From Ignatzschineria rhizosphaerae (lineage in GTDB: Bacteria; Pseudomonadota; Gammaproteobacteria; Cardiobacteriales; Wohlfahrtiimonadaceae): 64,000 bases of DNA. Numbering within the stretch: position 1 is the stretch's first letter; each line of letters starts with the position of its first letter. The DNA is taken from the NCBI RefSeq assembly GCF_022655595.1, contig NZ_CP093379.1, forward strand, positions 1,918,501 to 1,982,500, read 5' to 3'. Below are positions 10,006 through 20,960 of this stretch, in pieces. The notes below the pieces were generated by a model that did no database searches, was not told where the DNA came from, and was given only the letters and a program-made list of their open reading frames with translations. Position numbers and translations under genes: made by a program.

Positions 10006-10032
10006 AAAGCCCAATGATCATTGGGCTTTTTT
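10006..10032 (+). terminator. Intrinsic terminator after lptG
   Basis: A perfect stem AAAGCCCAAT/ATTGGGCTTT around GATC is followed by a T6 run. It ends the tgt-lptF-lptG transcript. Confidence 0.9.
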
Positions 10033-10085
10033 ACGCAGCTATATTATGATGCTATCACCTCTCCCTCGATTTTAGAAAACACCTT

Positions 10086-11756
10086 ATGAATCATACCTCT
10101 TTAAGTAAATCTAGCGCTTGTAGCACCTATATCGTCATTGCACTCTTTGCGATCTTTCAAGGGCTTATATTAGGCATATATACGGAGCATTTATTACAAA
10201 ATATCTGGGATTCAAGCACCCCTTACTTCTATCTGCCTTTACTATTTGCTATTTTTTTGCCTACCACCCTGAGCTACCTTGCTATCAATATAAAATCATT
10301 ACCGCTTTATAAAATGGTATCTGTAATTATCTTACTTATTTTATGGATATTTCTCTGGCAAACAGCAAATATTGCGCCTGATAGTAGTAATGAGCCGATC
10401 TTAATGATTCCAACGCTTATTGTACTTATCTTCTTTCTATTGCCTTGGTTACAAAGCTATACTAAAAATAAAACTTTTAAAATCGCCTACGCTGACATCA
10501 TTCGATCTTACATTCAAAATATTCTTTTTGGCTCAATATCGGCGATTATTAGCGGGCTTTTAATTGCTCTTACCTTGCTTGCTAGCTATTTATTTAAGCT
10601 CATCAATCTCTCTCTTCTTAGCGAGATACTATCTCATACACTGATCTTATGGCTTATTTTCACTTTAGGATTAAATATTGCTTTATACTTCTTGCGCCGC
10701 AATTTTGAGATAGAAGTTAATCGAATTTGTAGCTATGTTGCAAGATTATTCCTCCCCCTTCTCAATATCATCTCCTTAATTTTTCTTATTGGACTCATCT
10801 TTACCAATAATATTGAGATTAATTCTGGGATTATGCTGGGTTTAACTGCAGCTTCTATTATTTTAATTAATCTTGTCTATGAAGATGGTTGCCAGCAATA
10901 TCAATTTCCAAAAGGGTTAAATGCTTTTATTCTTATCAACATTTTATTGCTCAATGCCTTTTCAATCTTAAGCATCTACGGTATTACAACACGTATTGCC
11001 CAATATAGCTTTAGTATTGGCAGGCTCTATGCATTAACTTTAGCCCTCTTTTTTACATTTTTAATTCTCACTTATAGTTTTTCGATCATTCGCCATAAAA
11101 ATTATTGGATGCGCTCTTTAGGGAGAATGAATAGTTACTTCTTACTGTTGATTCCTTGCATTATTCTCCTCATTAATAGTCCTTTGCTAAACTTTAATAA
11201 AATCTCAGCGAACAGCATTTTAAAAGGGGTTGAAAAAGGAGAAATCCCTATTGATTATGAACTCAAATATACACTTAATCATTTAGGAAAACATGGTTAT
11301 GAGGCTCTGAAGATCATTGAAGAAAACCCAGCATTTCAAAGCTTAAAAGAGAGTGAAGCAATGTCAGAGCCTATTAAAAAACCTATTACACCCCTTCCTC
11401 AAGATACTTTTAAAATAGCAAACCATTCAAATAGCATCCCCCAATCTTGGTGGGAATCACAAAATGATAATTACTACTGCACCACCGCTAGCAATGCCCA
11501 TCAGTGCCTAGTATTTACCCAAGATATGAACACGGATGGTATTGATGATATTGTCAGCTGCTTCATTAGAAGAGGGGATTACCCTTGGATTCGCTGTAAA
11601 ATCTGGCAAGAGAACAAAAATCAGTGGCAAGAAATTGAGGGACAATCTTTCTCTTTTGACACAATACTAGAAAGAGATCAAGCTTGGGATAAACTTCTTA
11701 ATAAAGAGATTGAGGTTCGCCGTAAAGAGTGGCTAGATCTCTATATCGCACCATAA
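10086..11756 (+). CDS. DUF4153-type polytopic membrane protein
   Basis: A 556-residue protein. About the first 375 residues are almost wholly hydrophobic, with roughly eleven membrane segments. A soluble C-terminal part of about 180 residues includes a helical repeat-like stretch near 385-420 and a Cys/Trp-rich end (WWESQNDNYYCTT; MNTDGIDDIVSCFIRRGDYPWIRC). The membrane part resembles DUF4153 proteins, judged from the LYFLRRNFEIEVNR region. Function is unknown. It is a single-gene unit after the lptG terminator and is convergent with the phosphomannomutase gene, with a hairpin and repeat copy C between them. Confidence 0.6.
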   Translation: MNHTSLSKSSACSTYIVIALFAIFQGLILGIYTEHLLQNIWDSSTPYFYLPLLFAIFLPTTLSYLAINIKSLPLYKMVSVIILLILWIFLWQTANIAPDSSNEPILMIPTLIVLIFFLLPWLQSYTKNKTFKIAYADIIRSYIQNILFGSISAIISGLLIALTLLASYLFKLINLSLLSEILSHTLILWLIFTLGLNIALYFLRRNFEIEVNRICSYVARLFLPLLNIISLIFLIGLIFTNNIEINSGIMLGLTAASIILINLVYEDGCQQYQFPKGLNAFILINILLLNAFSILSIYGITTRIAQYSFSIGRLYALTLALFFTFLILTYSFSIIRHKNYWMRSLGRMNSYFLLLIPCIILLINSPLLNFNKISANSILKGVEKGEIPIDYELKYTLNHLGKHGYEALKIIEENPAFQSLKESEAMSEPIKKPITPLPQDTFKIANHSNSIPQSWWESQNDNYYCTTASNAHQCLVFTQDMNTDGIDDIVSCFIRRGDYPWIRCKIWQENKNQWQEIEGQSFSFDTILERDQAWDKLLNKEIEVRRKEWLDLYIAP

Positions 11757-11782
11757 ATGCCGCTTGATCAATAACTATCATG

Positions 11783-11815
11783 AACAAGCCCAAACGATAA
11801 GAGTTTGGGCTTGTT
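11783..11815. terminator. 13-bp hairpin, probable terminator
   Basis: AACAAGCCCAAAC and GTTTGGGCTTGTT form a perfect 13-bp stem with a 7-base loop. The T-run is poor. The 3' arm overlaps the first bases of repeat copy C. Confidence 0.6.
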
Positions 11816-11975
11816 ATAGTAAAATCAGTTTAAAAGTGACTGAATTAGATTGCCGGCGCATTAGTTATGAGAAGCATAAGAATCGCTCTACCCGGCATCG
11901 TGCAAGCTCATTTGATATACACTCTGCACTCTTAATGCTTTTAAAATAGTGTTTCTTAAACTGAATCTACTATAA
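11814..11975 (+). repeat. Dispersed TIR element, copy C (best preserved)
   Basis: A 162-bp element beginning TTATAGTAAAATCAGTTTAA and ending TTAAACTGAATCTACTATAA. The ends are inverted repeats of about 20 bp with few mismatches. The inner TGCCGG (near 11850) and CCGGCA (near 11892) form a second, nested inverted repeat. The right end supplies the TAG stop codon of the minus-strand phosphomannomutase gene. Confidence 0.85.
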
Positions 11976-13346
11976 ATAAGGCTGTAAAATAGATTCGATC
12001 TGTTCTTGCAGTAATGAAACAATGCCAGTATCACCCTCAGCCTCAATATTAATACGAAGATAATTTTCTGTATTAGAGCGCCGAACGTTAATTCTTGCAT
12101 TAACTAAGCGAAGACTAATCCCATCGATCTCATCCATTGTAATGGCTTGATCTTGGTAAAATGCAAGAATCTTTGCCATTACAGAAGCAGGATCTTGCAC
12201 AACATAATTAAGCTCACCACTGCAAGGGTACGCTAATCTTGCAGATTGGACGAGATTTCCAATTGTCTTTGATTGTTGCACTAAAAGGGAAGAGACCAAT
12301 AAAAAAGGAATCATACCTGAATCGCAATAATGAAACTCTCTAAAATAGTGATGAGCACTCATCTCTCCACCATATAATGCTTTTACCTGACGCATTGTTC
12401 GCTTCATTGGAGAATGCCCACCTGCGGAGATGATCGCTTCTCCTCCGGCATTTTTAATCACAGATTCACTATTTAGAGTCTGACGAGTATCAATGACAAT
12501 CTTTTCTGCAGGATGATTTTTTAATAAAGCTTCGGCAATTAAACCAATAACATAAGAGCTATCAATAAACTCGCCCTTTTCATCAAAAAAGAAACAACGA
12601 TCAAAATCACCATCCCATGCCACCCCAAAATCAGCTTGATGTTTAATAATAGCGGCTTTCGTTGCCGCTCTTCTTTCCACAATTAAAGGATTAGGGACGC
12701 CATTAGGAAATGAGCCATCAGGCTCATGATGAACTTTAATAAGTTCAAAAGGAAGATAAGGTTCTAAACGATCAAGTGTATCGCCGGCACAACCATTGCC
12801 ACTATTACAAACTATTTTAAGAAGACGAGAGTTATCAGATACTTCGTGATGCTTTAAAAGCTCTGGCGCAAAACTTAAAATTGTCTTGATATAAGGACTA
12901 CGATCTTCATAACACTGCATTTCGCCACTATTATCTGCAAGCTGATAGTCACTTTGTAAAATACGATTTTTTAAAAGTAACAATCCCGTTGTTAGACTTA
13001 TCGGCTCTGCATTTTTACCAACCAGCTTAAACCCATTATGACTCTTAGGGTTGTGGCTTGCTGTAATCATAATACCGCCATCAGCATTTTGATAAACCGT
13101 ATTAAAATAGACCTCTTCAGTCCCACAAATACCGAGCGATACAACATCACAACCCGCATCGATAATGCCAGCGACTAATCGCTCAAATAAAGAGGGGCTA
13201 CTTTCTCGAATATCACGCCCGACAATTATTTTTGTTGCACCATATTGTGCAACAAAAGCAAGACCTAGCTGATATGCTAGGTCTTCATTGATATCTTCTG
13301 GATATTTTCCGCGGATATCATAGGCTTTAAAAGCTTTTATAGTCAT
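11970..13346 (-). CDS. manB: Phosphomannomutase/phosphoglucomutase
   Basis: Alpha-D-phosphohexomutase interconverting hexose 1- and 6-phosphates for GDP-mannose or UDP-glucose precursors of surface polysaccharide. 458 residues, the CpsG/ManB size. The phosphoserine loop TASHNPKSHNGFK lies at about 95-107 (Ser about 98). The metal loop DGDFDRC is near residue 245, and the sugar-binding GGEMSAHHYF is near 325. Its last codons are CAG CCT TAT TTA TAG, with the stop coming from the terminal repeat of copy C. It starts 14 bp after purA and probably ends that operon. Substrate preference (mannose or glucose) cannot be read from sequence by eye. Confidence 0.88.
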   Translation of the reverse strand: MTIKAFKAYDIRGKYPEDINEDLAYQLGLAFVAQYGATKIIVGRDIRESSPSLFERLVAGIIDAGCDVVSLGICGTEEVYFNTVYQNADGGIMITASHNPKSHNGFKLVGKNAEPISLTTGLLLLKNRILQSDYQLADNSGEMQCYEDRSPYIKTILSFAPELLKHHEVSDNSRLLKIVCNSGNGCAGDTLDRLEPYLPFELIKVHHEPDGSFPNGVPNPLIVERRAATKAAIIKHQADFGVAWDGDFDRCFFFDEKGEFIDSSYVIGLIAEALLKNHPAEKIVIDTRQTLNSESVIKNAGGEAIISAGGHSPMKRTMRQVKALYGGEMSAHHYFREFHYCDSGMIPFLLVSSLLVQQSKTIGNLVQSARLAYPCSGELNYVVQDPASVMAKILAFYQDQAITMDEIDGISLRLVNARINVRRSNTENYLRINIEAEGDTGIVSLLQEQIESILQPYL

Positions 13347-13360
13347 TTAATGGTTACCGA

Positions 13361-14653
<1,293 letters not shown>

Positions 14654-14720
14654 TTAAGTTTTTCCTCATGAAAATGAATAAGGCGTCATATCAAGATATT
14701 ATCCGCCTTAGTTTTAAAAA

Positions 14721-15776
14721 TTATTTTTTTTGCTGAAAGTGTTTAAAGAAATCACTATCAGGATCAAGAATCAGGAGATCCCCACTATTTTGGAATGCAT
14801 TACGATATGCTTCAAGGCTTCGATAAAATGAGTAAAACTCAGGATCTTGACCATAAGCTTCCCCATAAATGGTGGCAGCTCCGGCATCTCCCTCACCTCG
14901 AATCTTTTCCGCTTCTTCATAAGCAGTTGCTAGAAGAATGATACGGTTACTATCGGCTTCAGCTACTTTTTCAATATAAGCCGCTTCCCCTTTCGAGCGA
15001 AGCTCTGTAGCTACACGTTCACGCTCTGTTCTCATACGTTTAAATACGTTTTCTGTAACATCTTCCGGTAATTCAACACCATTGATACGAACATCAACAA
15101 TCTCAACACCATACTCTTTAGCTTCAACTGATAATGCTACTAAAATTGTTTTCTCAATCTCTTGACGAACCGTGTTATTAAGATCAATCTCTTGTCCTGC
15201 AATAACGGGAACTACATTCTCTTTACTGCGAATTACGATATCGACATCTTCAGACTGAACTTTTTTTAAGGTTGTTTCATCTAAAGTTAGTGCATCGCTT
15301 GGCTTATCTACAACAATGACGTTTTCTTGTTTAATCGCATCAGCTGTCTTAAGTGTAACCGTACCACCAACCACAGTCTGAACATCACGCTTACCAAATG
15401 CAGCTCTAAAATTATTTTTAACAATGGGTTCAAATAGACGATTAAAAACACCAGGGTTTCCTGAAACCTTTTGATAATAAACCTCAGGGTCTGTTACACG
15501 CCATTTGATAAATGTATCAACAATTAAGTTTTTCTTCTCTGAAGTTAAAAATGGCTCTGGTGGGGTATCTAATGTTTGAATTCTTCCATCAAATACTCGA
15601 ACATTGTCAATAATTGGCATTTTAAAGTAAACACCTGGCTCATCATAAATCGCAACAATACGCCCAAAACGAAGTTGCAATCCTTTCTCCCACTCTTTCA
15701 CCACCACAAGGGAGCTACTTAAGATGACGAGCGCGATAATCACTATTGGTAAAATAACTCGCGTTAAAATTCTCAT
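14721..15776 (-). CDS. hflC: Membrane protease modulator HflC
   Basis: SPFH/band-7 protein that forms a periplasmic cage with HflK around FtsH. One N-terminal membrane helix (about 8-27), then the SPFH domain, then an Ala/Glu-rich coiled coil (about 230-320). 351 residues, slightly longer than E. coli HflC (334); the extra length lies in the middle of the band-7 region near 165-210. It starts 24 bp after hflK and is surely co-transcribed with it. Confidence 0.93.
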   Translation of the reverse strand: MRILTRVILPIVIIALVILSSSLVVVKEWEKGLQLRFGRIVAIYDEPGVYFKMPIIDNVRVFDGRIQTLDTPPEPFLTSEKKNLIVDTFIKWRVTDPEVYYQKVSGNPGVFNRLFEPIVKNNFRAAFGKRDVQTVVGGTVTLKTADAIKQENVIVVDKPSDALTLDETTLKKVQSEDVDIVIRSKENVVPVIAGQEIDLNNTVRQEIEKTILVALSVEAKEYGVEIVDVRINGVELPEDVTENVFKRMRTERERVATELRSKGEAAYIEKVAEADSNRIILLATAYEEAEKIRGEGDAGAATIYGEAYGQDPEFYSFYRSLEAYRNAFQNSGDLLILDPDSDFFKHFQQKK

Positions 15777-15800
15777 GTCTTTGTCTCTTCCTCTCTATAA

Positions 15801-17024
15801 TTATCGGGTGATGCGTGCACGACTTCTAGAGTCATTTACATTACTCGGCTGAACCTGAATCACTGATTGCTTAGCACCGCTTTGTGGCGTTGCTGTTTCA
15901 GTCTTAGGAGCAGCAGCACGGTTACTATTTGATGAATCATTCAATCCCATGTTGCCAGTCATTTTATCAAGCGGTAACATCATCAAATTATTGCTATCTG
16001 AACCCATATAGAGTTTATTGCTGTTTTGTAATACTTCTTCCATATTCTCAAGATAGAGACGCTCACGAGTGACTTCTGGAGAGACTTTATAAGCACTATA
16101 AAGTCGATTAAATCGCTCCGCTTCCCCTCGAGCTTGGGCTACTTTACTATCTCTGTAAGCTTCTGCTTGACGAAGAACACGCTCAGCTTCCCCTCGCGCC
16201 TCTTCATGAACCTTACTCTGGTAAGCATTTGCTTGGTTAATACGGCTCTGTTCATCTTCTCGTGCACGAATTGCATCAGAGAAGGCATCTTGCACTGCCG
16301 CCGGTGCTTGCGCATCTTCTAAGTTGACGTTAGTAATCACAAGACCAATTTCATAGTTATTTAAGATACTTTGTGCAAGCTCTTTAACTTCCTGCATTAA
16401 TTGCTCACGACCATCTGTTAAAATATCATCAAGCGTTGTTTGCCCAACTCGCTCACGTGTTGCACTATCAACAACCTCTTTGAGCGTTTTATCAGGATCT
16501 ACTGAAGTAAACCAATATTGCATCGGTTTATCATTATTAATTTGATATTGGACTTCCACACTCACATCAACTAAGTTCTCATCTTTAGTCAACATAGCAG
16601 CACGGCGATTACCTTTTGCAATCGAGCCAATTTTCTGTGAGAAACGGCGCTGAATATCAATAATACGGTGATCACCGATCGGACTTGGTAAACGCCATCT
16701 TAAACCTGGATCTTTAGTCGCATGATATTGGCCTAAAAGAAGCTCAACTCCTTTTTGCCCCGCATCAATGGTATAAAACCCTGTTGCAAGCCAACCACAA
16801 AGAAGCACCGCACCACCTAGTGCGACATACTTTCCTAACCCTTGAGGTTTATGTCCATGACCACCCTTGCCACGGAAAACACCCCCTAACTTCTTAAAGA
16901 TCTCATCTAAATCAGGACCTGAACCGTTACCTTGTCCATGAGGCTTTCGACCATCATTATTAGATGGACCACCTTGACTATCCTTAGGCTCTTGCCAAGC
17001 CATCTCTAAGTTATTTTTTTTCAT
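15801..17024 (-). CDS. hflK: Membrane protease modulator HflK
   Basis: Partner of HflC in the FtsH-regulating complex. A Gly/Asn/Lys-rich cytoplasmic N-terminus (to about residue 64) includes the typical DLDEIFKKLGG segment. It is followed by one membrane helix (about 66-86), the SPFH domain, a coiled coil with RGEAER repeats near 270-300, and a low-complexity Asn/Thr/Ser tail. 407 residues, near the E. coli 419. Confidence 0.93.
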   Translation of the reverse strand: MKKNNLEMAWQEPKDSQGGPSNNDGRKPHGQGNGSGPDLDEIFKKLGGVFRGKGGHGHKPQGLGKYVALGGAVLLCGWLATGFYTIDAGQKGVELLLGQYHATKDPGLRWRLPSPIGDHRIIDIQRRFSQKIGSIAKGNRRAAMLTKDENLVDVSVEVQYQINNDKPMQYWFTSVDPDKTLKEVVDSATRERVGQTTLDDILTDGREQLMQEVKELAQSILNNYEIGLVITNVNLEDAQAPAAVQDAFSDAIRAREDEQSRINQANAYQSKVHEEARGEAERVLRQAEAYRDSKVAQARGEAERFNRLYSAYKVSPEVTRERLYLENMEEVLQNSNKLYMGSDSNNLMMLPLDKMTGNMGLNDSSNSNRAAAPKTETATPQSGAKQSVIQVQPSNVNDSRSRARITR

Positions 17025-17103
17025 TTAATCCCTTTAAATACAGATCTTACCGAAATTTGTACTTTCAACTCGACAAGATACCAATTTTTTACCTATTTTG
17101 CAC

Positions 17104-18405
17104 CTATAGATATTGTTCGAAATAAGTAATTGCCTTCGGCATCTCTTTCAGAAGCCTTTTAAGGCGATATTTCGCCACGTAAAGATGCAATTCAAATTCA
17201 CCTTTTTCACTAAATGATTCATTTTTTACAGCATCTAAAGCATATAGCTCCGCACGTAACCGCCCCTCGCTTGGAGGCAACGTTACTTTCATCTCTAAAT
17301 GCCCTTTTTGAAAATGCGATGCAACCCCCTCTAAAAGAAGATCAATCCCTTCATTTTTGACAACAGAGATCCAGACCGCATTTACTAAACCATTACCATC
17401 TTCAGATATATGGGGGCTAATTTCTGGATTTAAATCGATTTTATTAAATACTTGCAAACGAGGCACTTCATCGGCGCCGATTTGCTCTAAGACTTTATCA
17501 ACTTCCCGAATTTTAAGCTCTCTTTCAGGGTCTGCCACATCAATGACTTCTAATAAGAGATCTGCTTCCACCGCCTCTTGCAATGTCGATTTAAATGCCT
17601 CAACTAAATCATGGGGTAATTTTGAGATAAACCCAACCGTATCAGCAAGCACCGTTCGTCCGACATGTTCGATATCTAGGGCGCGATGCGTAGGGTCTAA
17701 GGTTGCAAAAAGCTGATCTTGCACATAAGCATTAGCATCTGTTAAAGCATTAAAAAGAGAGGACTTTCCGGCATTGGTATAACCGACTAAAGCGACTGTC
17801 GGAACTTCATTACGTTCTCTTGAAACGCGCCCTTGATGGCGCATTTTTGTAACCGTTTCTAATCGTTTTTTAAGCTGACGAATCCGATCGTTAATTACTC
17901 GTCTATCCATCTCAAGACGAGTCTCCCCCGGTCCACGAAGCCCTACGGCCCCACCACGCTGTTGAGAGAGATTGGTATGTTTACGAACTAATCTTGTGGA
18001 GAGTCTTGTTAATTGTGCTAATTCAACTTGTAATTTACCCTCAAAGCTTTGGGCTCTTTGAGCAAATATATCTAAAATCAACCCTGTACGATCTACAACC
18101 CTCACACCACACAGTGCTTCTAGGTTTCGATTTTGACTAGGGGTTAAATCGTGATTAATGAGGACGACATTAGCATCATATTGCGTGATGGCATCTTTTA
18201 CCTCATCGGCCTTACCTGTACCTAAAAAATATTTATGATGGGGCGTTTGCCGTGAACCTGTAATGCAACATTCAATTGTTACACCCGCAGAAGTTACCAG
18301 CTCTTTAAATTCTGCTAAATCACCATCTTCACTCTCTGGCATTTCCAAAGATACAATAATCGCTCTATCATCAGAATGACTAAACTCTTCTACTATATGA
18401 CCCAT
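17104..18405 (-). CDS. hflX: Ribosome-associated GTPase HflX
   Basis: GTPase that splits or rescues stalled ribosomes. The N-terminal HflX domain occupies about 1-195, with a Gly-rich RGGAVGLRGPGETRLE segment near 150-165. The G domain has GYTNAGKSSLFN near 207, DTVGFISKLP near 255 and FNKIDL near 320. 433 residues. It lies between hfq and hflK in the classic order. A 202-bp spacer with a long hairpin separates it from hfq. Confidence 0.95.
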   Translation of the reverse strand: MGHIVEEFSHSDDRAIIVSLEMPESEDGDLAEFKELVTSAGVTIECCITGSRQTPHHKYFLGTGKADEVKDAITQYDANVVLINHDLTPSQNRNLEALCGVRVVDRTGLILDIFAQRAQSFEGKLQVELAQLTRLSTRLVRKHTNLSQQRGGAVGLRGPGETRLEMDRRVINDRIRQLKKRLETVTKMRHQGRVSRERNEVPTVALVGYTNAGKSSLFNALTDANAYVQDQLFATLDPTHRALDIEHVGRTVLADTVGFISKLPHDLVEAFKSTLQEAVEADLLLEVIDVADPERELKIREVDKVLEQIGADEVPRLQVFNKIDLNPEISPHISEDGNGLVNAVWISVVKNEGIDLLLEGVASHFQKGHLEMKVTLPPSEGRLRAELYALDAVKNESFSEKGEFELHLYVAKYRLKRLLKEMPKAITYFEQYL

Positions 18406-18468
18406 TATTTAGAGTACAAACCTCATCATGTTGAACATTAAAAAATTTTTAAATAGCACCAAAACAAG

Positions 18469-18507
18469 CCTTATCAATTCCCCCTCTTATTGAGGAAATT
18501 GATAAGG
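18469..18507 (-). terminator. Long hairpin between hfq and hflX
   Basis: CCTTATCAATT and AATTGATAAGG form an 11-bp stem, extended by a CCTC/GAGG inner stem around AATAA. In the hfq-to-hflX direction it is followed by CTTGTTTTGG, a weak T-run. It is probably a partial terminator or an mRNA-stabilising structure at the hfq 3' end. Confidence 0.6.
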
Positions 18508-18607
18508 ATAAAATATAACTAACATGAGATACAAAACCGCTAATGATTGATTTCAACAACCCTAAAACTTACTCCAAGAGTTTATTAAAAATCTTTTTAG
18601 CCTGTTG

Positions 18608-18856
18608 TTATTCTTGTGCATCGTCTGATGCATCTAATTCTGTTCCTAAATTCACATTACGTGCAGGAACAATTGTAGATACCGCATGCTTATAAATCAT
18701 TTGGCTTACGTTTGATCTTAATAAAATCACAAACTGATCAAAGGACTCAATTTGCCCTTGGAGTTTGATACCATTAATTAAGAAAATTGATACAGGGACT
18801 CGCTCTTTACGGAGCAAGTTTAGAAAAGGGTCTTGGAGGGATTGCATTTTTGCCAT
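18608..18856 (-). CDS. hfq: RNA chaperone Hfq
   Basis: Sm-like hexamer that pairs small RNAs with mRNAs. The Sm1 region ([18 protein letters not shown]) and Sm2 region ([12 protein letters not shown]) are nearly identical to the enteric protein. 82 residues with a short acidic C-terminal tail (DASDDAQE), against about 102 in E. coli. The usual upstream partner miaA is absent; instead the region upstream is non-coding and divergent to a HAD phosphatase gene. Confidence 0.97.
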   Translation of the reverse strand: MAKMQSLQDPFLNLLRKERVPVSIFLINGIKLQGQIESFDQFVILLRSNVSQMIYKHAVSTIVPARNVNLGTELDASDDAQE

Positions 18857-18956
18857 TTTTTATTCTCACTTATTTGTTCTTATCTTCATACATGATGAGT
18901 TCTTTATTGTTTATAGCACTTCGCTACAAGAAAGCCGACTCTATTTTATCATAACC

Positions 18957-18971
18957 CCTGAATCATTCAGG
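18957..18971. promoter_or_regulatory. Perfect 15-bp palindrome upstream of hfq
   Basis: CCTGAAT-C-ATTCAGG lies about 100 bases upstream of the hfq start, next to a TATGATAAAAT stretch on the minus strand that could be a -10 region. It could be an operator. The rest of the 310-bp gap (18857-19166) shows only promoter-like DNA for the two divergent genes. Confidence 0.3.
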
Positions 18972-19090
18972 CTTGTCATTGCAGTAATTATAATCCATTT
19001 ATCGCTTAAGGGATAAATTAGTTTTATGACAACTTAAAAAAATAGCACTCATCATCCTAAAATTAGATTATTCTGAAAAATGATCTAAGG

Positions 19091-19119
19091 TTGTCGCTAA
19101 GCCGTAATCACACTATACT
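19091..19119 (+). promoter_or_regulatory. Probable promoter of the HAD phosphatase gene
   Basis: TTGTCG and TATACT are 17 bp apart. The -10 box is also one arm of a TATACT/AGTATA inverted repeat (19114-19134). This is compatible with repression at the promoter, but no regulator is known. Confidence 0.5.
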
Positions 19120-19166
19120 CTCTAGTTCAGTATATACGAGTAATCAATCAATTAAAGGGATTCTTC

Positions 19167-19964
19167 ATGACTTTTAAAGCGCTTTTTCTCGATTTAGATG
19201 GCACAAGCCTCAATGATAACAATTCATTATCCCCTGCGCTAAAAGAGATTCTCATTACCTTAAAACAAAAAGGGATTCATATTATCTTCAGTACAGGCAG
19301 AAGTTTTGCCGGCGCCTTACCTTTTGCTAATGCGATTGGCGGTACTGAATTTATCATCAATTATAATGGCGCTCGTGTTTTTGATTTTAAAAATGAACGG
19401 ATTCTCCATCAAGCAACACTGCCTAAAACTGTTTTAGAGCAAGTATTTGATTTCTCTCACCAATATCAATACCCGCCTATTTTTTATCACAACAATGTGA
19501 TCTATACAAAAGATGGGATTCCTCATCACTATACCTGCCCAGGTGAACGCTTTGAAGTATTAGATCCTCATCATGATTGGATCAATGAAACTTTAACTAA
19601 AGCGCTATTTGTAATGCCGGAAACTGAGCTTATGAAGCATCTTCACATTGCTTATAATCACTTTGATGGCGCATCTGTTTCAACCTCCTCCCCTACCTAT
19701 TTAGAGATTATGCCGCAAGGTATTAATAAATCTGTCGGCGCCAAACATGTCTTAGAAGCGCTCAGTATCGACCCCAAACATTGCGTGGCATTTGGAGATC
19801 AACTCAATGATTTTGAATTATTATCCCTAGTTGAACATCCTTTTATTATGGGCAATGCCAATGATGCTTTAAAGTCACATTTCCCCTCACGCATTATTGA
19901 CACGAATATCAATGACGGAGTTGCGAAAACATTAGATCAGCTCTTTAAGTTGAACTATTTTTAA
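19167..19964 (+). CDS. Cof-type HAD-IIB sugar-phosphate phosphatase
   Basis: Haloacid dehalogenase phosphatase of the Cof/YidA type. Motif I is FLDLDGTSLND (Asp about 9 and 11), motif II is the FSTGR segment near 40, and motif IV is FGDQLNDFELL near 211-221. A type IIB cap lies between about 85 and 185. 265 residues, normal for the family. The physiological substrate cannot be told from sequence. AAAGGGA precedes the ATG. Confidence 0.85.
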   Translation: MTFKALFLDLDGTSLNDNNSLSPALKEILITLKQKGIHIIFSTGRSFAGALPFANAIGGTEFIINYNGARVFDFKNERILHQATLPKTVLEQVFDFSHQYQYPPIFYHNNVIYTKDGIPHHYTCPGERFEVLDPHHDWINETLTKALFVMPETELMKHLHIAYNHFDGASVSTSSPTYLEIMPQGINKSVGAKHVLEALSIDPKHCVAFGDQLNDFELLSLVEHPFIMGNANDALKSHFPSRIIDTNINDGVAKTLDQLFKLNYF

Positions 19965-20012
19965 TTTCTAAACTTAAAAGCTCCACAATCATCTATTAAT
20001 TTACTCCCTATT

Positions 20013-20801
20013 ATGAATAACTATAAAACTTTAGCGCGCAATATCAGCATCGTGTTCATCTGCTTACTGCTCATTCCTATTACCACTTGGCTGATAGATT
20101 GGCATTGGCAATCAGGACAGCGATACGGCTTCTTTGATCACCTACTATTTATCATTACAGAATCCGGATCTGCGCCTTATTTCGCACTCATCACCTCACT
20201 CGTTCTCGCTATTTGGCTCAGCATGCGTTGCAAACTTCTTAAGCATCATTGGGTGGTGATTTTTTTAAGTGTATTTCTGCTACAAGGCACAACACAAGTT
20301 ATCAAAAGCACGATTAAAACGCTCTGGGAAGAACCTCGTCCTTATATGAGTTATATGGTCGAAAAAGGCGTTGAGCTTGAGCCCTTCTATGAGCTTTCTC
20401 GAAAAGAGCGGGGAGTAGTTATTCAAAAAACGTTAGTTGATGATAAAACAACACCACAGTGGCTTGAACAGCACTGGCAAAAAGAGACAGGTTACTCTTT
20501 TCCTTCCGGCCATACGATGTTTGCGGTGATGTGGGCCTTTATCATCGTTGGTTTCTTAACTCGAGAAAAAGACTCTAAAACACCACTTGCCATGGGAATC
20601 ATGATTTTATGGGCCGGCTTAATGATGATCAGCCGCATACGATTAGGGATGCATTTCCCTATTGATCTCTTTGTCAGCACCCTCATCGGATACCCTATCG
20701 CACTATTTTTCTTTTACTTTCTAGCAAAAAGAGATACTCTGATTGATGGGACATTTAATAAACCAGCGCCTAAAAAACAGAATGTTACCCAAAAAAACTG
20801 A
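20013..20801 (+). CDS. pgpB: PAP2-family lipid phosphatase, PgpB-like
   Basis: Probable phosphatidylglycerophosphate/undecaprenyl-pyrophosphate phosphatase of the inner membrane. The three PAP2 motifs are present: K...RP (KSTIKTLWEEPRP, near 100-112), PSGHT (near 165) and SRIRLGMHFPID (near 210-221). About six hydrophobic segments flank them. 262 residues against 254 in E. coli PgpB. The Shine-Dalgarno sequence is weak. It lies close to pgpA, another enzyme of the same phosphatase step. The exact substrate is inferred. Confidence 0.8.
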   Translation: MNNYKTLARNISIVFICLLLIPITTWLIDWHWQSGQRYGFFDHLLFIITESGSAPYFALITSLVLAIWLSMRCKLLKHHWVVIFLSVFLLQGTTQVIKSTIKTLWEEPRPYMSYMVEKGVELEPFYELSRKERGVVIQKTLVDDKTTPQWLEQHWQKETGYSFPSGHTMFAVMWAFIIVGFLTREKDSKTPLAMGIMILWAGLMMISRIRLGMHFPIDLFVSTLIGYPIALFFFYFLAKRDTLIDGTFNKPAPKKQNVTQKN

Positions 20802-20960
20802 CGCTGAACATAATCTTTATGATCCACGCTTGTACTTATCGTACTTTTTCTATAAAACTAATAAGCAGAAACTCACAAATAGTTTTATCGGTAAACCTAC
20901 AACGAATCATAAACACAGGCGTTGCTAATATTCAATTAAAACAACAATAAGAGGATTATT

